NCBI RefSeq assembly: GCF_003096095.1
Contig: NZ_CP015453.1
Span: 1,054,001-1,118,000, forward strand
DNA length: 64,000 bases
DNA from: Dietzia psychralcaliphila
GTDB lineage: Bacteria > Actinomycetota > Actinomycetes > Mycobacteriales > Mycobacteriaceae
Direction of reading: 5' to 3'
Shown: in pieces, positions 45,333-54,253 of the stretch
Numbering within the stretch: position 1 is the stretch's first letter
Layout: the number at the start of each line of letters is the position of its first letter
Made by a program: the position numbers and the translations under genes
The notes under the pieces: generated by a model
What the model saw: the letters and a program-made list of their open reading frames with translations, nothing else
Told to the model about the DNA's origin: nothing
The model's database searches: none

Positions 45333-46805
45333 ATGACAACCTCTCTCGACCGCGACGCCCTACTCATCGGTACGGAGTGGCGCTCTCCCGCGACGGACAA
45401 CGTCATCGAGGTGATCAGTCCGCACACCGAGGAGATCGTCGCCCGGGTCCCGGAGGGGTCGGTCGCCGACATGGACGCCGCCGTGGCCGCCGCGCGAGAG
45501 GCGTTCGATTCCGGTCCGTGGCCGCGGATGAGCCCGCAGGAGCGGATCGAGGTGGTCGCTAGGCTCTCAGCCCTGTACGCCGCGCGGTTGGACGACATGG
45601 CGACCCTGATCTCCACCGAGATGGGCTCACCGATCTCCTTCAGCAAGCTGGCCCAGGCGCCCGCGCCCTGGATGCAGATCGAGGCGTTCGTCAACATCGC
45701 CCGCGAGTTCCCGTGGGAGGAGACCCGGCCGGGTGTGCTCGGCGGGGAGGTACTCGTCCGCCACGAACCGGTGGGTGTGGTCGCGGCGATCCCGCCGTGG
45801 AACGTCCCGCAGTTCACCGTGCTGTCCAAACTGATCCCGGCGCTGCTGACCGGCTGCACGATCGTGATCAAGCCGGCTCCCGAGACCCCGCTCGACACCT
45901 ACCTGCTGGGGGAGCTGCTGATCGAGGCGGGCGTGCCGGCGGGCGTGGTGAGCATCGTGGCCGGCGGCCGCGAGGTGGGCGAGCACCTGGTGCGCCACCC
46001 CGCGATCGACAAGGTCGCCTTTACCGGGTCCACCGCGGCGGGGCGGAAGATCGGTGCGATCTGCGGCGAGCAGCTCAAGCGGTGTTCGCTGGAGCTCGGC
46101 GGCAAGTCCGCGGCGATCGTGTTGGACGACGCGGACCTGACGAGCGTCGTCGAGGGGATCAAGTTCCTTGGCGTGATGAACTCGGGTCAGGCGTGCGTGG
46201 CGCAGACCCGCATCCTGGTGAGCCGCGATCGGCACGACGAGGTCGCCAGGGCACTGGCCGAGGGGATCGGGTCGATGGTCGTCGGCGACCCGATGGACCC
46301 CGCCACCGAGATCGGGCCGATGGTCGCGCAGCGACAGCAGGAGCGCGTGTCCTCCTACATCGAGATCGGGCGACAGGAGGGCGCCCAGCTCCTCACCGGC
46401 GGTACCGGCCGCCCGGACGGTCTGGACACCGGCTGGTACGTTCAGCCGACCGTGTTCGCGGGGGTCGACAACTCCATGCGGATCGCGCAGGAGGAGATCT
46501 TCGGCCCGGTCCTGTCCGTGATCGCCTACGACGACGTCGATGACGCCGTTCGGATCGCCAACGACTCCGAGTACGGACTGGCGGGGACGGTGTGGACCGC
46601 GGACCGCGAGGCCGGGCTGGGCGTGGCCCGCAGGGTCCGCACCGGCACCTACGGGGTCAACACGTACACGATGGACTTCGCGGCCCCGTTCGGCGGCTTC
46701 AAGGCCTCGGGGGTCGGCCGCGAGTTCGGCCCCGAGGGCTTGGCCCAGTACACCGAGGTCAAGACCGTCTACCTCGGCGAGCCCGCGCCCGCCGGCGACG
46801 CCTGA
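45333..46805 (+). CDS. NAD(P)-dependent aldehyde dehydrogenase
   Basis: Aldehyde dehydrogenase (490 aa) oxidising an aldehyde to the acid. The conserved PWNVPQF, the KPAPETPL cofactor loop, FTGSTAAGRKI, the general base Glu in LELGGKSA (about 254) and the nucleophile Cys in NSGQACVAQTRI (about 288) are all present, followed by EEIFGPVLSVI. Follows the alcohol dehydrogenase, so together they can take a primary alcohol to an acid. ATG start, own promoter region with two candidate operators. Confidence 0.93.
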   Translation: MTTSLDRDALLIGTEWRSPATDNVIEVISPHTEEIVARVPEGSVADMDAAVAAAREAFDSGPWPRMSPQERIEVVARLSALYAARLDDMATLISTEMGSPISFSKLAQAPAPWMQIEAFVNIAREFPWEETRPGVLGGEVLVRHEPVGVVAAIPPWNVPQFTVLSKLIPALLTGCTIVIKPAPETPLDTYLLGELLIEAGVPAGVVSIVAGGREVGEHLVRHPAIDKVAFTGSTAAGRKIGAICGEQLKRCSLELGGKSAAIVLDDADLTSVVEGIKFLGVMNSGQACVAQTRILVSRDRHDEVARALAEGIGSMVVGDPMDPATEIGPMVAQRQQERVSSYIEIGRQEGAQLLTGGTGRPDGLDTGWYVQPTVFAGVDNSMRIAQEEIFGPVLSVIAYDDVDDAVRIANDSEYGLAGTVWTADREAGLGVARRVRTGTYGVNTYTMDFAAPFGGFKASGVGREFGPEGLAQYTEVKTVYLGEPAPAGDA

Positions 46806-46812
46806 CCCCGCC

Positions 46813-47616
46813 GTGGTGGGGGAGGTGGCACCGCCGCTGACGGTGCGGGACGCGGACCGGGTCCGCACGCTGACGCTCGCGCGTCCGGACGCGCTCAACG
46901 CGTTCGACGAGGCCCTCTACGACGCACTGACCATCGCGCTGCACCAGGCGTCGGACGATCCGACCGTGGCGGTGGTGCTGCTCACCGGGCAGGGCAGGGC
47001 GTTCAGCGCGGGAACCGACCTGGTCGAGATGGCCGAGCGGGTCACCAACCCCGACTTCGTCCCCGGCGAGCACGGCTTCATCGGTCTCGTCGACGCCCTG
47101 GCCGGGTTCGACAAGCCCCTGATCCTGGCGATCAACGGGCTCGGCCTGGGCATCGGCACGACGGTCATCGGGTTCGCCGACCTGGCATTCATGGCCGAAG
47201 ACGCCCGTCTCAAGTGCCCCTTCACCAGCCTCGGGGTGGCGCCGGAGGCCGCCTCGAGCTACCTGCTTCCCCGACTCGTAGGTCGGCAGAACGCCGCCTG
47301 GGTGTTGCTGTCCTCCGAGTGGATCAGCGCCGCCGAGGCCCACGAGATGGGCCTGGTGTGGCGTCTGTGTCCTGCCGAAGAGCTGCTGTCGGTGGCCACC
47401 GAGCACGCCACGCGGCTGGCGCGGCTGCCCGTGTCCAGCCTGCGAGCGGTCAAGCGGACCATGATCGAACCACTGGCCCGCCAGATCGCCGAGGCGCGTG
47501 AGCGCGAGAACCAGTGCTTCGCCGAGCTCATGGGCGGGCCCGCGAACTCCGAGGCGCTGGCCGCGTTCGCCGAGGGCCGGCCCGCGGACTTCACCGCGCT
47601 CCCCGACGGGGCGTGA
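46813..47616 (+). CDS. Enoyl-CoA hydratase/isomerase family protein (crotonase)
   Basis: Crotonase-fold protein (267 aa). Oxyanion-hole segments are GRAFSAGTDL (about 60-69) and AINGLGLGIG, and an acidic residue is in LGVAPEAASSYLLPR. The combination suits hydratase, isomerase or related acyl-CoA chemistry. GTG 46813, 8 bp after the aldehyde dehydrogenase stop; a GTG at 46825 behind GGGGGAG is an alternative start. Likely the third gene of the catabolic run. Confidence 0.88.
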   Translation: MVGEVAPPLTVRDADRVRTLTLARPDALNAFDEALYDALTIALHQASDDPTVAVVLLTGQGRAFSAGTDLVEMAERVTNPDFVPGEHGFIGLVDALAGFDKPLILAINGLGLGIGTTVIGFADLAFMAEDARLKCPFTSLGVAPEAASSYLLPRLVGRQNAAWVLLSSEWISAAEAHEMGLVWRLCPAEELLSVATEHATRLARLPVSSLRAVKRTMIEPLARQIAEARERENQCFAELMGGPANSEALAAFAEGRPADFTALPDGA

Positions 47617-47738
47617 TCCCACCCTCCCGCGGCCGGGGTGGGCCGGCGCCGGGCCGACAGGGTGTTCGGGGTGTCCGGAGATACCCTCGCGGGAGGTCGC
47701 GCTGACGACCTGTCCCCGCAGGAGGTGAGAGGTCCGCC

Positions 47739-48866
47739 ATGACCGCGCAGGTACGAGGTCGGGCGCGCGAGGTCGACGTGGTCGTGATCGGCGCGGGCCA
47801 GGCGGGTCTGTCCGCCGGCTACCACCTGCGGCGCCGGGGCTTCGTCCCCGCCGACCGGGCCGCCATCGGCGACCGGACCTTCATGATGCTCGACGGCGAC
47901 GCCGGCCCCGGCGGGGCGTGGCGCCACCGCTGGGAGTCGCTCACCATGAGCACCGTCAACGGGATCTTCGGGCTCCCGGGCGCCCCGGTGCCCGAGGTGG
48001 GTCCCACACTGCCCAGCCGGGAGGTCCTGCCCGCCTACTTCGCCGACTACGAGGAACGCTTCGCGCTGGACGTCCGGCGTCCGGTGCGCGTGCGCGAGGT
48101 CCGCCGCACCCCGGACCGGCGGGGCGCGGCGGGTGACGGGCGCCTCGTCGTCGTCGCCACCGGGGTTCCGGGTGACGACGACGAGGTGTGGCTGGCGCGG
48201 TACGTCATCAACGCCACCGGCACGTGGACGCGGCCTTTCTGGCCGCACTATCCCGGGCGGGAGAGCTTCCGCGGGCGCCAGCTGCACGTCCACGACTACG
48301 TCCGCGCAGAGGAGTTCTCCGGTCAACGTGTGGTGATCGTGGGCTCGGGCATCTCGGCCACCCAGCTGCTCGAGGAGATCTCGCGCGTGACCGACACCCT
48401 GTGGGTGACCAGACGGGAGATCGAGTGGGCCACGGGCCCGCCCCCGGAGAACTTCTCGGCCGCCATCTCCGAGGTGGCCGAGCGCACGGCCATGGGGTTG
48501 CCGCCGGAGAGCGTGATCGGCGTGACCGGCATGTACCGCACCCCGTGGATCGATCGCACCGAGGCCCGTGGTGCGCTGGTCCGGCACCCGATGTTCACCC
48601 GGATCGAGCCCGACGGGGTGCGGATGCCGGACGGGACGCTCGAACCCGCCGACGCGATCCTGTGGGCCACCGGATTCCGCCCCGCGGTGTCGCATCTCGC
48701 CCCGCTCGGGCTGCGGACCCCGGCCGGGGGCATCCGTGTGGCCGAGGGCCGCGCGCTCGACGAACCCCGCCTGTTCCTCATCGGCTACGGCCCGTCCCAG
48801 TCGACCGTGGGGGCCAACCGGGCGGGCCGTGACGCCGTCCGTGCGATCCTCGCCGACGCGCGGTAG
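47739..48866 (+). CDS. Flavin-dependent monooxygenase-like NAD(P)/FAD oxidoreductase
   Basis: FAD/NAD(P) oxidoreductase (375 aa) of the FMO/Baeyer-Villiger-like group, shorter than classical Baeyer-Villiger enzymes (about 500+ aa). FAD-binding VVVIGAGQAGLSAGYHL at the N-terminus and NADPH-binding VVIVGSGISATQLL near 202 are both complete. The DAILWATGFRPAVSHL motif near the C-terminus is typical. The short linker lacks an obvious FxGxxxHxxxW fingerprint; the nearest is FRGRQLHVHDY, which is partly matching. Substrate unknown. ATG with AGGAGGTGAGAGG upstream. Confidence 0.85.
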   Translation: MTAQVRGRAREVDVVVIGAGQAGLSAGYHLRRRGFVPADRAAIGDRTFMMLDGDAGPGGAWRHRWESLTMSTVNGIFGLPGAPVPEVGPTLPSREVLPAYFADYEERFALDVRRPVRVREVRRTPDRRGAAGDGRLVVVATGVPGDDDEVWLARYVINATGTWTRPFWPHYPGRESFRGRQLHVHDYVRAEEFSGQRVVIVGSGISATQLLEEISRVTDTLWVTRREIEWATGPPPENFSAAISEVAERTAMGLPPESVIGVTGMYRTPWIDRTEARGALVRHPMFTRIEPDGVRMPDGTLEPADAILWATGFRPAVSHLAPLGLRTPAGGIRVAEGRALDEPRLFLIGYGPSQSTVGANRAGRDAVRAILADAR

Positions 48867-48903
48867 ATGCGGGGCGCCGGGGCGTCCGTGTGAGGGAAGA
48901 GCC

Positions 48904-50064
48904 TCAGAGCGTGCGGGAGATCAGTTCCTTCATGATCTCGTTGGTTCCGCCGTAGATCTTCTGCACGCGGGCGGAGGCGTACATCCGCGCGATCGGGTAT
49001 TCGGTCATGAAGCCGTAGCCGCCGAAGACCTGCAGGCAGCGGTCGATGATCTCGCACTGCTTGTCGGTGCAGAAGTACTTGGCCATCGACGCCGTGGCCG
49101 GGTCCAGCTTGCCCTCCAGGTGAAGGGTGATGCAGTGGTCCAGGAGGGTGCGCGCGGCCAGGGCCTCGGTCTTGCACTCGGCCAGTTCGAAGCGCAGGTT
49201 CTGGAACTTCAGGATGGGCTTGCCGAACGCCTCGCGCTCCTTGGCGTAGTCGATCGCGAGCCGGACCGCGGTCTCGGCCGCGGCCACGGCGGTGACGGCG
49301 ATGATGAGCCGCTCCTGGGGCAGCTGCTGCATGAGCTGGATGAAGCCCTGGCTCTCACCCGCCTCGCCGCCGAGGATGTTCGCGGCGGGGATCCGCATGT
49401 CGTCGAAGAACAGCTCCATCGTGTCCTGGTACTTCAGCCCGATCTTGTCGAGCTTGCGACCGCGGTCGAAACCCGGGAGGTCGGTGGTCTCGGCGAGCAG
49501 CAGGGACAGTCCCTGTGCGCCCTCGCCGCCGGTGCGGGCCACGATGATCAGCAGGTCGCAGTGCATGCCGTTCGAGATGAACGTCTTGGCGCCGTTGACC
49601 ACCAGGTCGTCGCCGTCCCGCACCGCCGTGGTGCGCAGCGCCTGCAGGTCTGACCCCGCTCCGGGCTCGGTCATGGCGATGGCGCCGACCATCTCGCCGG
49701 TCGCGAGCTTGGGCAGCCAGCGGGTCTTCTGCTCCTCGGTCCCGTACTGGAGCAGGTAGTGGGCCACGATCGTGCTGTGGACCGAGTTGCCCCAGCCGTC
49801 GTCGAGGGCGCGGGTCTGCTCCTCGGCGATCACGGTCTCGTGTGCGAACGTGCCGCCGCCCCCGCCGTACTCCTCGGGGATGGAGATGCACAGCAGGCCC
49901 GCATCGCCGGCCTTGTTCCAGAACCCGCGGTCCACGGCGCCCTCGGCGGCCCACCGCTCGAGGTTGGGCGCGGTCTCCTTCTCGAGGAACGCGCGCGTGT
50001 GGGCGCGCAGGGCGTCCAGGTCGTCGGTCATCCACGGGGAGCGGTAGGGGGCGGTCTCGAACAC
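48904..50064 (-). CDS. Acyl-CoA dehydrogenase
   Basis: FAD-dependent acyl-CoA dehydrogenase (386 aa) introducing a 2,3-double bond in an acyl-CoA. MTEPGAGSDLQALRTTA and FISNGMHCDL are the FAD and substrate loops, LDKIGLKYQDTMEL the middle strand, and QVFGGYGFMTEYPIARMYASARVQKIYGGTNEIMKELI the C-terminal signature. GTG at 50064 with GGAG 8 bases upstream; an upstream in-frame ATG would lie inside the palindromic promoter and is rejected. Divergent from tetR and driven from a shared operator. Confidence 0.93.
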   Translation of the reverse strand: MFETAPYRSPWMTDDLDALRAHTRAFLEKETAPNLERWAAEGAVDRGFWNKAGDAGLLCISIPEEYGGGGGTFAHETVIAEEQTRALDDGWGNSVHSTIVAHYLLQYGTEEQKTRWLPKLATGEMVGAIAMTEPGAGSDLQALRTTAVRDGDDLVVNGAKTFISNGMHCDLLIIVARTGGEGAQGLSLLLAETTDLPGFDRGRKLDKIGLKYQDTMELFFDDMRIPAANILGGEAGESQGFIQLMQQLPQERLIIAVTAVAAAETAVRLAIDYAKEREAFGKPILKFQNLRFELAECKTEALAARTLLDHCITLHLEGKLDPATASMAKYFCTDKQCEIIDRCLQVFGGYGFMTEYPIARMYASARVQKIYGGTNEIMKELISRTL

Positions 50065-50118
50065 GGGAGATCTCCAAGGGGTCGGTCGCGTGGGCCCGGG
50101 CGGCCCCGCTCGAACACC

Positions 50119-50156
50119 ACAATACGAGTGCATGCTTTGCTATGCAATCGTATTGT
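50119..50156. promoter_or_regulatory. Symmetric bidirectional promoter/operator between the acyl-CoA dehydrogenase and tetR
   Basis: A 38-bp palindrome has 15-base arms (left ACAATACGAGTGCAT) with one mismatch and a short non-symmetric centre. Read rightward it gives GTGCAT-N17-TATTGT (-10 at 50151-50156). Read leftward it gives TTGCAT-N17-TATTGT (-10 at 50124-50119). Two opposed sigma-70-type promoters therefore occupy the same DNA, so they should exclude each other, and a TetR dimer pair bound here would block both. Confidence 0.75.
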
Positions 50157-50224
50157 CGCGGTATCGTCTCTGGCATCGACCGAACGCAGACGCCGTTCGA
50201 GGGGCGGAGATGGAGGTGGGGCGC

Positions 50225-50827
50225 ATGGCCGGAACCACTGCGGACCGGGGCGTGGCCGCGGACGGTGACCTCACGGCGCGGGCGCGTATCCGCTACGCCG
50301 CACTGGCCCTGTACGCCGAGCACGGCGAGGACAGGGTCTCGATGCGCCGGGTGGCCGCCGAGGTCGGGGTGACGATCGGCCTGATCCAGCATCACTTCGG
50401 CACCAAGGACGGCCTGCGCCGGGCCGTGGACGATCTCGTGGTGGAGCGCGTGGTCGGGGCGCTGTCGACGGTGGAGCACACCGGGACGGCCGCGGAGGTG
50501 GTGGAGGCCCGGAACGTCGCGGTCCGCGAGATGCTCCGGCAGAACCCGCAGCTCGTCAGCTACCTCAACCGTGCGTTCCTGGAGCCCGACGGCCGCGGGG
50601 CCCCACTGCTGGAGGCGATCGTCGACCTCACCACCAGGGAGGTCGAGGGACTGCGACGCGGAGGTCTCGCCTCCACCCGGACCTCGGACAAGGTCCAGGT
50701 GGTCCGGACGCTCGTCGACCAGGTGGGGGAGTTGTTCCTCCGGCCGGTGGTCGAGGCCATCTGGGCGCATATCGGTGGCGACCCGGACGAGTGCCCCTCG
50801 ATCAGGATCACGGTCGAGGGGAATTGA
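50225..50827 (+). CDS. TetR-family regulator of the adjacent acyl-CoA dehydrogenase
   Basis: TetR regulator (200 aa). The DNA-binding domain (about 18-65) has ARIRYAALALYAEHGEDRVSMRRVAAEVGVTIGLIQHHFGTKDGLR. The ligand domain (about 70-200) is helical and unremarkable. ATG 50225 follows GGAGGTGGGG at a good distance; ATG 50210 is an alternative five residues longer. It probably represses itself and the divergent acyl-CoA dehydrogenase through the 38-bp palindrome, with an acyl-CoA or related intermediate as inducer (inference). Confidence 0.9.
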   Translation: MAGTTADRGVAADGDLTARARIRYAALALYAEHGEDRVSMRRVAAEVGVTIGLIQHHFGTKDGLRRAVDDLVVERVVGALSTVEHTGTAAEVVEARNVAVREMLRQNPQLVSYLNRAFLEPDGRGAPLLEAIVDLTTREVEGLRRGGLASTRTSDKVQVVRTLVDQVGELFLRPVVEAIWAHIGGDPDECPSIRITVEGN

Positions 50828-50969
50828 ATCCCGCCGGGCGCTGAATCTCACAGGGACCTCGGTCTCGCCGGGAGGGGCGGCCCCCGCCGTTCTGCAGTCG
50901 GGGCCCCGGCCCGTTAGGCTGTCAGCGCGTATACCCGGGCAGTCTGCCGGGGTTGGGAAGGACACGCTC

Positions 50970-51680
50970 ATGAGGTTCACCGGTCTGGCCAAGCTCGCAG
51001 TGACTGTCGTCATGGCCGGTGCGACCGCACTCGCGGCACCCGCCGCGGCCCAGGCCGCGGTACCGGTCGGCGGCGGCACGCCCGTGTTGGTCAACGGCGT
51101 GGCGGGGTGCACCCTCACCGCCGCCGGGTACGACGCGGCCGGCACCCCTGTCGCCTTCACCGCCGCCCACTGCAGCGAGCGGATCAACGCCCCGGTCATC
51201 CTCCGGAACGACCCGGGAGCCGGAGTGATCGGCACCGTCGCGACCCGAAACGAGATCCTCGACTATTCCGTGATCCGGCTGAACCCGGGCGTCGTCGTAC
51301 CGGTCCGCCAGGCGGGCGTCAGCGGACGGGGGCCGGCCCCGGAGTTCGGTGACGTGGTGTGCAAGGACGGACTGTCCACGGGCCACACCTGTGGCATCAC
51401 GTGGCAGCGGGACGGCGCCAAGTTCTGGAGCCACGCCTGCGCCGGTTACGGGGACTCCGGCGGGCCCGTGACCCGCGACGGCCGCCTCGTGGGGCTGCTG
51501 TCCGGTGGTCACATGCCGCCTGCCGCGGGATCGGTCGGAAGCCTCGGCCCCGTCCTGCCGTCCTGCCTCCACCCCGCGCAGTCGCCCCTCTTCCTACCGG
51601 CTCTGGCGTACTCGTTCGACGCGATCGTGGCTGACGCCACCGACCGCAACTGGCCCGGGAGCGGCTTCCGGATGGCCTGA
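50970..51680 (+). CDS. Secreted trypsin-like (S1) serine protease
   Basis: Chymotrypsin-fold protease (236 aa) with a Sec signal peptide (basic MRFTGLAK, hydrophobic core, predicted cleavage after AAAQAA near 30). The catalytic triad is complete: H67 in TAAHC, D98 in EILDYSV, S163 in GDSGGP. Six Cys can form disulfides (47/68, 131/141, 157 and 212). The ATG at 50970 follows GGGAAGGA. TAGGCT at 50914 is a possible -10. Resembles small secreted proteases of corynebacteria and mycobacteria; substrate unknown. Confidence 0.9.
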   Translation: MRFTGLAKLAVTVVMAGATALAAPAAAQAAVPVGGGTPVLVNGVAGCTLTAAGYDAAGTPVAFTAAHCSERINAPVILRNDPGAGVIGTVATRNEILDYSVIRLNPGVVVPVRQAGVSGRGPAPEFGDVVCKDGLSTGHTCGITWQRDGAKFWSHACAGYGDSGGPVTRDGRLVGLLSGGHMPPAAGSVGSLGPVLPSCLHPAQSPLFLPALAYSFDAIVADATDRNWPGSGFRMA

Positions 51681-51791
51681 TCGCGTCGCAGACCGCCGGG
51701 TCCGGTGTCTGCCACTCGACGCGGCTGAACCCGGTGTGCGATCACGGTTCACCTGGTACGACTGGATTCACCCCAGACGAGAGGTGCATCC

Positions 51792-52322
51792 ATGACCCAC
51801 CGTGGCACTCCCCAGGCGGCGGAGCATCGCGACCGGAAGGGCAGAGGACTGATCGCGGTCATCGCGCTGATCGTCGTACTGATCGTCGTCGCGATCCTCG
51901 TGTTCCTGTTCACCGGGAACACGGAGGAGTCAGAACAGCCCGCCGCGGAGGACCCCCAGACGGCACTCGCCGACGCCATCGAGGCGCAGGTGTCAGGCTC
52001 CACGGTCGAGTTCACACCCGGCCTGGTGGCGGTCGAGTTCCAGGTGAGGCAGGGCGCATCCCCGTCGGCGATGATCCTCAGCGCCCAGGACGACACGATC
52101 GCCGTCCTCCGAGCCGTGAAGGGCTCCGAGTGGGAGGGGACGGTGGAGATGACAGGCCTCATGGCCTCCGTGGAACCAGTGGATGAGGAGACCGAGCAGG
52201 AGATGCTGAGGGTGGTGTATCTGCCCGAGACGGTCGCACAGATCGACCCGGACGCGGTCGCACGTGACGACGTGTGGGAGATGGCGGACGAGCGGTTCGT
52301 GGGACTCGCCCTGACGGAGTAG
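51792..52322 (+). CDS. Single-pass membrane protein of unknown function
   Basis: Protein (176 aa) with a basic N-terminus (about 1-18), one hydrophobic helix (about 19-41, LIAVIALIVVLIVVAILVFLF) and a strongly acidic extracytoplasmic domain of about 130 residues. No Cys follows the helix, so it is not a lipoprotein. I recognise no family. ATG with GAGAGGTG upstream. It lies between the secreted protease and a convergent hypothetical gene. Confidence 0.7.
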   Translation: MTHRGTPQAAEHRDRKGRGLIAVIALIVVLIVVAILVFLFTGNTEESEQPAAEDPQTALADAIEAQVSGSTVEFTPGLVAVEFQVRQGASPSAMILSAQDDTIAVLRAVKGSEWEGTVEMTGLMASVEPVDEETEQEMLRVVYLPETVAQIDPDAVARDDVWEMADERFVGLALTE

Positions 52323-52340
52323 CGCCCAGATCGGGCGACC

Positions 52341-52826
52341 TCATCGAGTCCACAGCTCCGCGGTCTCGTCGGCACCGATCTCGGACCGGATGCGTTGCCA
52401 GTTGCGACCTCCCCGCGCGAACGTGGCGCGGACCGCGGCGGGGACGCTCGACCGGTCTGTCGGCTCCGATCGCCACAGGCAGTCGCGGACGTGGACCAGA
52501 TCCACGGAGTGCGCCTCCTCCGCGTCGTCGTAGCGCCACGGTCCGCCGAGACGCCCGAGCCAGTAGTGACCGTCGACGTCCCGTGTCCACACGTACACGC
52601 CGTCCGGCACCTCGGCGAACCGTTCGAGCCGGCGGGCCACTCGGTGATCGTGCTGCGCCGCGGCGGCGTCGATCGCCTCGACGAGCGACGACGGTGTACT
52701 TCTCAGCCTTCCCCCCATGCCGCAGAGTCCGTTGCGGAGGCCCCGTTCGACGCCCGCACCGTCAGCGATGCCGTCGTCCCTCGAACGCATAGGGGCCCGG
52801 AACAGGGGGACGTCGTCGGAGGCCAT
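52341..52826 (-). CDS. Conserved hypothetical protein
   Basis: Soluble protein of 161 aa. The central part VYVWTRDVDGHYWLGRLGGPWRYD and the following VDLVHVRDCLW, then ATFARGGRNWQRI, form a pattern I recall from many actinobacterial hypothetical proteins of unknown function, so the frame is probably real. ATG 52826 is preferred, with AGGAG nine bases upstream; ATG 52844 is also in frame. Convergent with the membrane-protein gene. Confidence 0.6.
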   Translation of the reverse strand: MASDDVPLFRAPMRSRDDGIADGAGVERGLRNGLCGMGGRLRSTPSSLVEAIDAAAAQHDHRVARRLERFAEVPDGVYVWTRDVDGHYWLGRLGGPWRYDDAEEAHSVDLVHVRDCLWRSEPTDRSSVPAAVRATFARGGRNWQRIRSEIGADETAELWTR

Positions 52827-52935
52827 CGGAACTGCTCCTGTCACGGCGGGGCCGGTTCGGGCGGGGAGGGTGCTTGTGAGGTGGGGTGGGTGCGTGTCGG
52901 GTGGGTGCGAGACGGACCCACACCGTGAACGAGAG

Positions 52936-52968
52936 ACGCCCCCGCGGATGGATGATCCGCGGGGGCGT
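52936..52968. terminator. Terminator after fadE23
   Basis: A perfect 14-bp stem (52936-52949 with 52955-52968) and a GGATG loop lie 31 bases beyond the fadE23 stop. Confidence 0.85.
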
Positions 52969-52998
52969 GTTCCGTTCAGGCGCGAGCCCGTGACCTGG

Positions 52999-54204
52999 TC
53001 ACTTCAGTTCGGAGCTCGACAGGTCGAGCAGCCGCCGCGCGATCACCAGCTGCTGGATCTGCTGGGTGCCCTCGAAGATGTCGAGGATCTTGGAGTCACG
53101 CGACCACTTCTCCAGGAAGCTGCGCTCGGAGTAGCCGTAGCTCCCGGCCAGTTCCACCGCGCCCAGGGTGACGGCGGAGCCGGTGCGCCCGGCCTTGGCC
53201 TTGCACATCGACGCCTCCTTGGTGTTGGGCATCTTGTTGTCGGCCATCCACGCCGCACGCAGCGTGAGCAGGTACGCGGACTCCCAGTCGGCCTCGAGTT
53301 CGAGGTACTTGGCCACTGCGGCCGGCTGGCTGGTGGCGGGCCGGTCGTAGTCGATCACCATGCCGGCCTCCTCGAGGAGGGTGCGGATCTCCTCCAGTGC
53401 CGCCCGTGCGACACCGACGGCCATTCCCGCCACCAGCGGGCGGGTGTTGTCGAACGTCTGCATGGCGCCGGCGAAGCCCTTGTCCACCCGGACCTCCGGA
53501 TCGCCCAGGAGGTTCTCCTTGGGGACCCGGCAGTTGTCGAAGGTGATCTGCGCGGTGTCCGAGGCGCGGATACCGAGCTTGTGCTCCAACCGGTCCACGT
53601 TGACCCCGGGGTGCTCGCGCGGCACCACGAAGGACTTGATGGCCGCGCGGCCCTTGCTCTTGTCGAGCGTCGCCCACACCACGATGTGGTCGGCACGGGC
53701 ACCTGAGGTGATGTAGATCTTGGTGCCGTTGATGACGTACTCGTCGCCGTCCAACCGGGCGGTGGTGGAGACCGCCGCCGAGTCGGAGCCGAACTCGGGC
53801 TCGGTGATGGCCATGGACGCCCAGACCCGCCCGAACCTCTCCATCTGCTCATCGTTGGCGACGGCGGCGATCGCGGAGTTGCCCAGGCCCTGGCGAGGGA
53901 TGGACAGGGTCAGGCCCACGTCACCCCAACAGGTCTCGATGATGTTGAGCAGCGACTTCATGTTGCCGCCGTTGGCCACGCCCTCGCGGCGCGGTGCTCC
54001 GCCCGAGCCCATCGTGGCACCGGAGGCGGCCTGGCCGGCGTCCTCCATGGCCTCCATCATGGCCTTGAGCGTGTCGAGTTCGACGGGGTACTCGTGCTCC
54101 GCGAGGTCGTACTTGCGGGAGACGGGACGGAAGATCTGCGTGGCGACCTGGCGGGCCTGGTTGGCGCCCGCCTCGAGCCGCTTGGGGAGTTCGAGGTTGA
54201 TCAT
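52999..54204 (-). CDS. fadE23: Acyl-CoA dehydrogenase FadE23
   Basis: Acyl-CoA dehydrogenase (401 aa, the length of M. tuberculosis FadE23, Rv3140). ITEPEFGSDSAAVSTTARL and YITSGARADHIVVW form the FAD/substrate loops. RDSKILDIFEGTQQIQQLVIARRLL carries the catalytic Glu in FEGT. Encoded 49 bp after fadE24 and probably assembled with it as a mixed complex, since the actinobacterial paired FadEs form alpha2beta2 enzymes (established for others, inferred here). ATG at 54204. Confidence 0.9.
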   Translation of the reverse strand: MINLELPKRLEAGANQARQVATQIFRPVSRKYDLAEHEYPVELDTLKAMMEAMEDAGQAASGATMGSGGAPRREGVANGGNMKSLLNIIETCWGDVGLTLSIPRQGLGNSAIAAVANDEQMERFGRVWASMAITEPEFGSDSAAVSTTARLDGDEYVINGTKIYITSGARADHIVVWATLDKSKGRAAIKSFVVPREHPGVNVDRLEHKLGIRASDTAQITFDNCRVPKENLLGDPEVRVDKGFAGAMQTFDNTRPLVAGMAVGVARAALEEIRTLLEEAGMVIDYDRPATSQPAAVAKYLELEADWESAYLLTLRAAWMADNKMPNTKEASMCKAKAGRTGSAVTLGAVELAGSYGYSERSFLEKWSRDSKILDIFEGTQQIQQLVIARRLLDLSSSELK

Positions 54205-54253
54205 CGTCAGAGGTCCTTAGTCCGGGTGGGGAGGGTGGTGTGGTGGGCGGTGC

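Noticed and set aside
43830-48866. Integrated element using tRNA-fMet as an attachment site
   Set aside because: No integrase, no transposase and no second copy of the tRNA 3' end were found in the window, so the accessory genes cannot be assigned to a mobile element.
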